A stretch of 64,000 nt of DNA, taken from Phocaeicola barnesiae DSM 18169 = JCM 13652. Lineage in GTDB: Bacteria; Bacteroidota; Bacteroidia; Bacteroidales; Bacteroidaceae. Positions within the stretch are counted from its first letter, which is position 1. The number at the start of each line of letters is the position of its first letter. Made by a program: the position numbers and the translations under genes. Where the stretch lies: positions 170,294 to 234,293 of the forward strand of contig NZ_KB894647.1 of the NCBI RefSeq assembly GCF_000374585.1, given 5' to 3'. The notes beneath the pieces are model-generated. The model made no database searches, was not told where the DNA came from, and saw nothing but the letters and a program-made list of their open reading frames with translations. Shown piece by piece: positions 1-7,476 of this stretch.

Positions 1-2
1 AA

Positions 3-461
3 ATGCATTATGCGGTACATGGACATACGGCAGCGGAACTGATTGTTGACCGTGCAGATGCACAGAAAGAGCACATGGGCTTGACCACATGGGAGAAGGC
101 TCCGGACGGAAAAATAGTAAAACCGGATGTAAGTGTTGCCAAGAATTACCTTAAAGAAAATGAACTGGAGGCAATGGGACGTATCGTCAACAGTTTTCTT
201 GATATAGCGGAAGATATGGCGAAACGCCATATTCCGATGACGATGGAGGATTGGGCGAAACGTATTGACAAATTTCTGGATATAACGGACAGATCTATTC
301 TTTCCGATGCAGGAAAGGTCACGGCTGAATACGCCAAAGAGTTTGCCGAAACGGAGTTTGAAAAGTATCGTGTCATTCAAGACCGCCTGTTTAAGTCCGA
401 CTTTGATAAATTGGATGACAAAGATTTGCCCTCACTTGATTTTACACCAGACAACCCATAA
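3..461 (+). CDS. RhuM-family protein, C-terminal part (5' end outside window)
   Basis: The 152 visible residues look like the C-terminal part of RhuM-family proteins, named after a Salmonella pathogenicity-island gene and common in Bacteroides accessory DNA. Visible landmarks are the HYAVHGHTAAELI segment at the start, the LKENELEAMGRIVNSFLDIAED helix region in the middle and a charged helical tail. The family usually exceeds 300 residues, so the true start lies left of the window and the first ATG here is internal. Molecular function is not established for the family. It ends with TAA and is followed by about 310 bases without a convincing gene. RhuM genes often sit beside restriction or mobile DNA, so the left edge may be an accessory region (inference). 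Confidence 0.7.
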   Translation: MHYAVHGHTAAELIVDRADAQKEHMGLTTWEKAPDGKIVKPDVSVAKNYLKENELEAMGRIVNSFLDIAEDMAKRHIPMTMEDWAKRIDKFLDITDRSILSDAGKVTAEYAKEFAETEFEKYRVIQDRLFKSDFDKLDDKDLPSLDFTPDNP

Positions 462-735
462 CCAAGTCATGAAGAAATCGCAACTGTTACTGAAAAAAGA
501 CTTAGTGATGCAGTTTTTGTTGTCATTTAACATTGATATTCTCTGCGTTTTCCTTTCGTTATTTTCGGTAGAAAATCGTACTTTTGCAGTAAAGAGCTGT
601 GGTTGCTTATGGATGCTTATTTTTGGGTTTCCGCTATATTTGCAACACGTTCATGCAAGTCGCTGATAGATATAATGTATTGATTTTGAGGAAGTCAAAT
701 GATTCCGATAAGTAAACAAATAATAAACAATAAGC
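462..735. other. Intergenic stretch with two -7-like boxes
   Basis: No convincing gene. Two plus-strand matches to the Bacteroides -7 box are present, TACTTTTG at 579-586 and TATATTTG around 633-640. Between and after them lies only a 24-codon ORF from 609 (MDAYFWVSAIFATRS...), too short to call. The tail of the stretch is AT-rich. Confidence 0.4.
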
Positions 736-769
736 AAAAGCGTACAGCTCAACGAGTTGCACGCTTTTT
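736..769 (-). terminator. Terminator of the NRPS operon
   Basis: A 15-bp stem (arms 736-750 and 754-768) with two G-U type mismatches and a 3-base loop. On the minus strand it is followed by a run rich in T, just after the stop codon of the phosphopantetheinyl transferase gene at 774. On the plus strand it also ends in T5, so it may work in both directions. Confidence 0.75.
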
Positions 770-773
770 GCGT

Positions 774-1346
774 TTATAGATTACAATCAGCTCTACAGAT
801 ACTATACACGTAATGCAGGTTCCGGCTGATAAAGGTTTCAACAGGTAAAGGATGAGCTGTCAATACCTCTTTCACGTTGTCTGAAAGGCCGAAACCAGAC
901 TGCTTCAATACAGCTTCCTTTCTTGTCCACAAGCAGGCAAATTCGACATCCGGCCGCGAAGACGATTTTATCTGTCTCAGTTCTTCCTGATTCATGGCAT
1001 AGCGCGCTACCTGTTCATCGAAACTACTGACCAGTTCAATATCCACACCGACCGGATTATCGTCAAGCACACAAATGACAGCTTCCGGACAATGGCTGAT
1101 GCTGAAATGAATATCCGGATAACCTACCAGCATCGGTTTGCCATATTTTCCGAACTCAAACAGTGGCACAGAAGTGATACCATATCCTTTACGTAACCCT
1201 TCGCAAAGCAGAAGATACGCCCTGACACACAAACGTCTGTCCAACTCAGTCCTGTACTTTAAAGCATATTCCCGACGCTGCCCGGAAATTTCCTGCCAGG
1301 CAGCATCGAGATTAAAACTCCAGATATCTTCTGTCAACAATACCAT
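774..1346 (-). CDS. 4'-phosphopantetheinyl transferase, Sfp type
   Basis: This 190-residue protein should move the phosphopantetheine arm from coenzyme A to the serine of carrier domains, which activates an NRPS. The Sfp-family signature is visible: GVDIE with Asp102 and Glu104, then W140-TRKEAVLK with the catalytic Glu144 and Lys148, and a preceding FSISH motif (residues 81-85). It is short for the Sfp class (about 220-240 residues) but both metal-binding motifs are present. The gene starts 6 bases after the MATE exporter gene and is last in the NRPS operon, followed by a terminator. The natural substrate is therefore probably the two carrier domains of the NRPS upstream (inference from position). 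Confidence 0.9.
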   Translation of the reverse strand: MVLLTEDIWSFNLDAAWQEISGQRREYALKYRTELDRRLCVRAYLLLCEGLRKGYGITSVPLFEFGKYGKPMLVGYPDIHFSISHCPEAVICVLDDNPVGVDIELVSSFDEQVARYAMNQEELRQIKSSSRPDVEFACLWTRKEAVLKQSGFGLSDNVKEVLTAHPLPVETFISRNLHYVYSICRADCNL

Positions 1347-1352
1347 ATCATT

Positions 1353-2672
1353 CTACAGGCTCAGCCTGGCATGTGTCAGCTTATGCAGGACAAAAATGGC
1401 TAAAATCTCCAACAGATAGGCTACCAGATAGCTATACCAAAGGTACTGCGGAGCATAATGGAAAAACAACAGAAGTACCGGAATGACGGTAAGCGAGAGC
1501 GCAAAGGATATGAAAAGGGCCATGCAGTCCTGCTTATACAGTTTATACACAATCATGATGAGATAGATGTAACAGAACGGTATGAAACTGACGGCAAAAA
1601 TCCGGAACACATGATTGCACTCGGCTATCACTTCCGGACTGTCTGCCCCGAAAGCCCGGGAAATCACTCCCGGGAAAAGACAGATAAGCAGACAGGTCAC
1701 TGCCATAGAAACCGTAATAAAGAGGAAAGACTTCCTCAGAATCAAGTTGAAAGCATGATCATCGTTCTTTCCTATCTGAACAGCCCCCAATGACTGGAGT
1801 GTCCGGCAGGTTCCCGAAATATACATGTTGTATATCTGCAAAAGATTCATACATACGGCAAACACAAAGATGCCGTTCTGTCCCTTGGCAGAAAGAAAGA
1901 CATGATTGGCCGAAACCAATAACAACGTCAGACATACCGAAGCAATGGCCAAAGGCGCTCCCTGCAGGACAATATTGAGGAATTCGGGCTTATCATGAGT
2001 CAATGAGAAAGTCAAGCTGTTCCCTTTTCCCTTGAAATGACGAAGCATAATAAGGATTCCTACCAGATGTCCTACCACAGTTGCGGCAGCAGAACCGGCT
2101 ATTCCCCATCCGACATATTCGATGAAGACAATATCCAAGCACAGGTTGACCAGATTATCTACAATGATGGCCAAAGAAGCCAGACGCGGACTACCGTCCA
2201 CGCCTATCACCGCCGATATTTCCCAAAGCATCATGAAAGATGGAGCACCTATCAGAATCACTTTCAGGTAATCATGAGTATATGTGAACAAATAGTCATC
2301 ATGACAGAATGCCCGGGTAATGCTGTCGCTGAAATAAAATCCGGCACCCGTAAACAGCACTCCAACCAACAGACTCGCCACCATGGAAAGCGTAAAGATG
2401 TAACGGACACGTCTGCCGTCTTTTTGCCCCAAGGCAAAACCAATCAGCATACCTGCCCCCGAAGCCACCACCAGACTGATGGTAAACAGCAGCTGTATCA
2501 TCGGAGAAGAAAGATTGACAGCACTGACTCCGTCTTCCCCGATCAGGTTACCCACAATAATTCCATCTACAACGGTTCCTACACTTGCAGATAAAGATAT
2601 GAGGATAGATGACCACAGGTATCGCCAGAATACCACGGACAATTCCCGGTCTTTTTCGTTTGTTTCTTTCAT
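1353..2672 (-). CDS. MATE-family efflux transporter
   Basis: An inner-membrane protein of about 439 residues with some 12 hydrophobic segments and the two-fold repeat of MATE (multidrug and toxic compound extrusion) transporters. The first segment, VGTVVDGIIVGNLIGEDG, is the usual MATE start. These proteins export small organic molecules by Na+ or H+ antiport. I use the ATG at 2672; a TTG codon precedes it directly. The start lies 12 bases after the stop of the 46-residue gene and the stop is 6 bases before the transferase gene. Its place inside the NRPS operon suggests it exports the peptide product (inference). Confidence 0.9.
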   Translation of the reverse strand: MKETNEKDRELSVVFWRYLWSSILISLSASVGTVVDGIIVGNLIGEDGVSAVNLSSPMIQLLFTISLVVASGAGMLIGFALGQKDGRRVRYIFTLSMVASLLVGVLFTGAGFYFSDSITRAFCHDDYLFTYTHDYLKVILIGAPSFMMLWEISAVIGVDGSPRLASLAIIVDNLVNLCLDIVFIEYVGWGIAGSAAATVVGHLVGILIMLRHFKGKGNSLTFSLTHDKPEFLNIVLQGAPLAIASVCLTLLLVSANHVFLSAKGQNGIFVFAVCMNLLQIYNMYISGTCRTLQSLGAVQIGKNDDHAFNLILRKSFLFITVSMAVTCLLICLFPGVISRAFGADSPEVIAECNHVFRIFAVSFIPFCYIYLIMIVYKLYKQDCMALFISFALSLTVIPVLLLFFHYAPQYLWYSYLVAYLLEILAIFVLHKLTHARLSL

Positions 2673-2684
2673 CAATTACTCATT

Positions 2685-2825
2685 TTATAGATATACGTCA
2701 AAAGCATCCAGATTCAGTTCAAAGTCGGTCATCCGACCATTATCAGTCACCATCAACAAGGTTTTCTTCCCAATTGCAGGAAAGTCGGTCAACGTATGTT
2801 CCGATACTGTTGCTTTCATAATCAT
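2685..2825 (-). CDS. Small protein (46 residues) between NRPS and exporter
   Basis: An ORF opening MIMKATVSEHT, with the central stretch KKTLLMVTDNG and ending in FDVYL. The ATG is only 7 bases after the NRPS stop codon, and the stop is 12 bases before the MATE start, so it fills the whole gap in a tightly packed operon. There is no signal peptide and no membrane segment; the alternation of hydrophobic and polar residues suggests a small beta-rich fold. It lacks the conserved tryptophans of MbtH proteins, the usual small partner of adenylation domains. I do not recognise it. The packing supports a real gene; the function is unknown. Confidence 0.55.
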   Translation of the reverse strand: MIMKATVSEHTLTDFPAIGKKTLLMVTDNGRMTDFELNLDAFDVYL

Positions 2826-2832
2826 CCGCCGT

Positions 2833-5800
2833 TTAAATATCAAAGAAACCTAATCCACAGATTGCATGAAGCATGCGTTCTATATAATCCCACGATGTAG
2901 CAGACCAGTTGAATCCTAACCGGAAAAGAACCTGAGTCGTATAACTGTTATCCCGGTTCACATCGCTTGTCTTCTGCCCGTGAGCCATATCCTGATAAGC
3001 CAGCAGACTGGAAAGGATCTTGGCCTTGGTCGGGTCGCTCTTGGCCTTTTCCATCACCTCTTCGAATTGTTCCATTTCCACGAAATCGATACCTCCGGTA
3101 ACAGATTTCAAGACCTCCAACACATCACCCAGAAACTGGGTATGGATATTGAACGGATGGAATACACAACATTCCTTTGGAGTGGAAGCCAGCAACAGAA
3201 TCGCCTTCGAGACTTCGTTGATAGGAGAAAATTCCACCCTGGAAGTCCGCATCTCGTGAGGACAGCATCCCAGCATGTTGTATACCTTGATACGTCCCAT
3301 AAACGAGTTAGTCAGGAAGTTTATCTGGAATTCTCCGTCCGTAGAACGTGCTGCCAGATTACCCACACGCATAATCTTGGCAGAAAGCCCTTGGGTAGCT
3401 ATCGCTTCGAGTATCAGCCTTTCGGCCATGAACTTGGAATAGATGTATTTATTGCCCAAGTATTGTCCCATGTACAGTTTCTGCTCCGTAAACACTTCCT
3501 GACTGTCAGGTATACCATTGACACTCAATCCACGGGTACTTGCCGTAGAGATATGGACAAGGCGTGCATTCTTCTTCAGACAGAAATCCACGCAATGCTG
3601 GGCACCTCCTATGTTCACATCTTCGATGAAGGTACCTTCTGAGAAATGTTTCACGACAGCGGCACAATTGAATACAGTATCGACAGGAAGCGTTTCGTCG
3701 ATAGTCTGTGTCACATCTCCCAATACCAGATGGATCCGATTGCCGAACAAAGACGAAAATTCATCGTCATGATAATAGAACAGCAACGTCTTCAAACGAC
3801 GTTCAGCGGCTTCCAGATTCTTGTCACGCACCAGACAATAAATATGGGCTATATCGGAACCGATGAGTTCTTTCAGGATATGGATACCGAGATAACCAGT
3901 TGCACCCGTCAGCAAGACATTGCCCAACGACAGTCTCTCTCCTTTTTTGAATGCTTCCAATGTATTGGATTTCAAGAGGCTGTTGATTATTCCATAATCA
4001 TAATCGGCAACTTCGTCCTGTCCGTCTGTTTCCTTATCTCCGTTCACCAAACGGGCCAACTGCCGCGGAGTAGGATGAGCGAAGACATCTCCGTAAGTAA
4101 TACGCAAACCCGCCTTATCCGCTTCAATGATTACCCGGGTAACGACAAGCGATGTACCTCCGGACTCAAAGAAATTATCGGTTGCTCCCACCTTGTCTAT
4201 TTGCAGGACAGACGCAAAGATGTCGCAGAAAATATGTTCCGTCGGATTGGCCGGAGCTTCATAAGCAGAACTGACAGCCAGCACCGGTTCCGGCAATGCC
4301 TTGACATCAGTCTTCCCGCTAGGTGTCATCGGCATCTTATCAACTTGCAGATAGGCTGTCGGAACCATGTATTGGGTCAGACTCTTCGAGATTTCCGCCT
4401 TTAAAGCATCCGGAGCAATGGGACGGTCGGCTGTATAATAGGCACACAAGTGTTCCTTGTCGTTCAGTTTCCGGATAAGGATGACAACCTTTTCCAGACC
4501 TTCCACTTTCAGCATGACATTCTCAATCTCACCCAGTTCGATACGCAGTCCCCGCAGTTTGATCTGGTTATCTGTTCTTCCAAGAATGACAATATCTCCG
4601 TCAGCATTCCATTTGGCATAATCACCAGATTTGTATACACGCTCACCCTGATAGGCAATGAAACGTTCGCGGGTCATATCATCCAGATTATTATAACCCC
4701 GTGCTACCCCACGGCCCCCGATATACAATTCACCGACTACTCCTACCGGCAATTCGTTGCCATCCTGGTCTACCACAAACTCTTTGACATTCAGCTGAGG
4801 TTTACCTACAGTCACCGAAACGGCATGAGTCAGTTCCTTGTTATTGGAAGCGACCGTCGTCTCTGTCGGACCGTAACAATTGAAAATACGTGCCGAAGTT
4901 TTTGCCTTCAGCAGTTCAAGCAACTGACCGGAGAATTTTTCTCCACCTGCACGTGCTATCCGGATATACCGGATAGCCTCTGCGAAATCCCCACTGGTAA
5001 GCCAAGTCAGCCAACGTGACGGAGTTCCAGACACCATATCGATACGCTGACCGCTGATGAGCCGAGCCAGTTCTATCGGATTGTTGGCCTGTTCTTCGGT
5101 GGCCAGAACCAATGTCTTTCCGTTGAAGAAAGCAGTCCCGATGTCCTGCAGTGCCGCATCGAAAGAAATGGTCGTCACACTCAGAATCCGCTCCGTATCT
5201 GCCTGAACAGCATGAGCAAGAACATTGGTCGGATGCGCAGTAAGGTAATTACATATTCCTTCGTGACGAAGCATCACTCCCTTAGGCTTACCGGTAGAAC
5301 CACTGGTATAGATGATGTAAGCCAAATCATCCGAAGTAATGGAAGGTGCCCACCTTTCTATCGGATGCTTTACCAATCCTTCCACATCGATTACCTTATC
5401 TTTTGGCAAACCCTTCGCATGATTGCCGTCGGTAATGATATAAGCGGAACCGGAATCCTCGAGGATATATTTTACACGGTCCGCCGGATATTCAGGATCG
5501 CAAGGGATGTAGGAGGCCTCAGCCTTCAAGACTCCGAAAAGAGACAGTATCAACCGGCTGCTTCGAGGCAACAGAAGAGCGACACGATCCCGAGGCAATA
5601 CTCCTCTGGCCCGCAATCCCGATGCGATACGGTCCGTAAGCTCATCCATTTCTGCATAGGTAAATGTAGCGTCGCAAGCCACCAATGCTTCCCTGTCAGG
5701 TGCCACGACAGCATAATGATGAATACATTCGTGGAAAAGTCTGAACGGCGATTCACCGCTACCCGTTGTCCGAACTTTATCCAATGCTGTAGCCTGTTTC

Positions 5801-7425
5801 CGGCTGACGATGGAAAGCGACCGGATTCGTTCAGACGGCATCTGCATCATCCTCTCGACAACCGCAACAATGCTTTCAGCCAACGCCTCCCCTACGGAAC
5901 GACTATATAACGCATCGTCATATTCAACCACTACTCCCTGAGACTGGATTTGAATATTGATTTTAAACTTAGGCACATCCAGTTCCAACACTTCCTGGCC
6001 GATAGATTGTCCCTTCAAGCTGTATGCCGAAAGCACACCCACCTGATAGGCATACGCAATGGCCGGCTGGAAACCATAATCGGATGCGATACGGGCAAAC
6101 GGATAATTCTCGTTCTCCAACGTCTCCGTAAAAGTCCGGCTGGCTGTCTGCAGAAAGTCTTCCACGGTAACATCATCGACAGAAAGTCCCAATGCCAACG
6201 TATTGACAAACATACCGACAGTCTCACTCACTTTCAGGTTACTTCGTCCACCGCTGACCGTACACAAATAGACATCCCGATTATTGGTATACCTGGAAAC
6301 GACATACGTCACTGCCGCATAGAACAGATGAGCCGGAGTAATATCATGGCTCCGGCAGAAACGGGCCACTTCCTCGTGATTGACCGGACAACAAGCCTCC
6401 CCTATCCTGCTTTCCTTATCGGTTTTCTGAAGGTCTGCAGGAACCTCACTGGCTCCTTCGCATGCCTGGAGCTTTTCGGCAAAGAACTTTTCAGCTTTCC
6501 GGAAAGATTCGGTCTGCTCTGCCTGCATCTGGTCGTGGACAAAATCCAGGAAAGTATAGGTCTCCTTACTGACAGTCTGCCCTTCCAATGCCTCACTGAC
6601 CTGACGGATAAACAAATCCACCGAACCACCGTCGAATATCAGGTGATGGACATCCATCAGCAGATGAACAGCCGAAGGTGTCTCTATCACTTCAAAACGC
6701 CAGAGCGGTGCCTTCTGAAGATTAAACGGTCTGACAAACTCCTCCTTATAGAGTGTGAGCTCCTCTTCCGTCATGGCCTTTACCGGCACCTGTATGGCAA
6801 GATCTGCATCCAAGTATTGTCTGACTCCCTCGCCCTGTGTTTCAAAACGGATGTTCATGGCAGTATGAGCGTGAATCACCGTTTTGACGGCATCTGCCAG
6901 TTGACAGGCATCAGTCCCCGACGGGTAAGTCAGCAGACAGGGTATGTTATAGACCGTAGAGAACGGATTCTTCATACATTCAAAATAAACGCCGGTCTGT
7001 GCATACGACAAAGGAGCTGAAGTAACAATTTCCTTTTTTACGGCTTCTTCCTGTCGTCCATCCGCAGAAGCATCATGAAGCATCTTACGGAGGATTTCGT
7101 TTTCAATGGATTGCAAGGTTCCATTCTTCACCAGCGACTTGGCATCGACAACCACTCCATAACGCTTGTTTATCTGAACAGCCAATTTGATGGCTGTAAT
7201 GGAAGTAAGCCCGGCATAACCCAACACGGTAGTAACTCCAAAATTCTCGTGGTTAACGATGGCGGCAATCAACTGATGCAGCTCAGTTTCCAATACATTC
7301 ATCGGAACATTCCCTTCCGCTACCGATACCGGTTTCTTTTCCGGCTTCGGCAACACCCGTTTGTTCACCTTCTGATTCTGGTTCAACGGAATACTGTCTA
7401 TCTGCATCGTGACAGCCGGTACCAT
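2833..7425 (-). CDS. NRPS, second part: (end of A1)-T-C-A-T-thioester reductase
   Basis: This 1530-residue ORF starts inside the last motif of an adenylation domain (A10-like, IPLNQNQKVNK) and continues in the same frame as the upstream ORF, from which only a TAG codon separates it. Domains in order: carrier 1 (phosphopantetheine Ser75 in GLTSI), condensation (HHLIFDG, residues 260-266), adenylation (A3 motif YTSGSTGKPKG, then CYGPTETT and KLRGLRIELGE), carrier 2 (FFESGGTSL) and a C-terminal reductase with Rossmann motif TGATGYLGIHIL and a Tyr-x3-Lys type site (YSKFMAE). No thioesterase is present, so release should be by NAD(P)H reduction to an aldehyde. My eye alignment of the A2 pocket gives D-A-Q-S-R-G-C-V-A-K, which I cannot assign to an amino acid. 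The first in-frame ATG is not a natural start for an independent protein. Confidence 0.93.
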   Translation of the reverse strand: MVPAVTMQIDSIPLNQNQKVNKRVLPKPEKKPVSVAEGNVPMNVLETELHQLIAAIVNHENFGVTTVLGYAGLTSITAIKLAVQINKRYGVVVDAKSLVKNGTLQSIENEILRKMLHDASADGRQEEAVKKEIVTSAPLSYAQTGVYFECMKNPFSTVYNIPCLLTYPSGTDACQLADAVKTVIHAHTAMNIRFETQGEGVRQYLDADLAIQVPVKAMTEEELTLYKEEFVRPFNLQKAPLWRFEVIETPSAVHLLMDVHHLIFDGGSVDLFIRQVSEALEGQTVSKETYTFLDFVHDQMQAEQTESFRKAEKFFAEKLQACEGASEVPADLQKTDKESRIGEACCPVNHEEVARFCRSHDITPAHLFYAAVTYVVSRYTNNRDVYLCTVSGGRSNLKVSETVGMFVNTLALGLSVDDVTVEDFLQTASRTFTETLENENYPFARIASDYGFQPAIAYAYQVGVLSAYSLKGQSIGQEVLELDVPKFKINIQIQSQGVVVEYDDALYSRSVGEALAESIVAVVERMMQMPSERIRSLSIVSRKQATALDKVRTTGSGESPFRLFHECIHHYAVVAPDREALVACDATFTYAEMDELTDRIASGLRARGVLPRDRVALLLPRSSRLILSLFGVLKAEASYIPCDPEYPADRVKYILEDSGSAYIITDGNHAKGLPKDKVIDVEGLVKHPIERWAPSITSDDLAYIIYTSGSTGKPKGVMLRHEGICNYLTAHPTNVLAHAVQADTERILSVTTISFDAALQDIGTAFFNGKTLVLATEEQANNPIELARLISGQRIDMVSGTPSRWLTWLTSGDFAEAIRYIRIARAGGEKFSGQLLELLKAKTSARIFNCYGPTETTVASNNKELTHAVSVTVGKPQLNVKEFVVDQDGNELPVGVVGELYIGGRGVARGYNNLDDMTRERFIAYQGERVYKSGDYAKWNADGDIVILGRTDNQIKLRGLRIELGEIENVMLKVEGLEKVVILIRKLNDKEHLCAYYTADRPIAPDALKAEISKSLTQYMVPTAYLQVDKMPMTPSGKTDVKALPEPVLAVSSAYEAPANPTEHIFCDIFASVLQIDKVGATDNFFESGGTSLVVTRVIIEADKAGLRITYGDVFAHPTPRQLARLVNGDKETDGQDEVADYDYGIINSLLKSNTLEAFKKGERLSLGNVLLTGATGYLGIHILKELIGSDIAHIYCLVRDKNLEAAERRLKTLLFYYHDDEFSSLFGNRIHLVLGDVTQTIDETLPVDTVFNCAAVVKHFSEGTFIEDVNIGGAQHCVDFCLKKNARLVHISTASTRGLSVNGIPDSQEVFTEQKLYMGQYLGNKYIYSKFMAERLILEAIATQGLSAKIMRVGNLAARSTDGEFQINFLTNSFMGRIKVYNMLGCCPHEMRTSRVEFSPINEVSKAILLLASTPKECCVFHPFNIHTQFLGDVLEVLKSVTGGIDFVEMEQFEEVMEKAKSDPTKAKILSSLLAYQDMAHGQKTSDVNRDNSYTTQVLFRLGFNWSATSWDYIERMLHAICGLGFFDI

Positions 7426-7476
7426 ATAAGGCGGCTTCTCTTCCAGAATAAACCGATTCAGGGCTTCAATATCTAT

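Noticed and set aside
307..666. A 119-codon ORF overlapping the RhuM end
   Set aside because: Its first half is antiphase to the RhuM frame and the second half is AT-rich intergenic DNA with no protein-like pattern.
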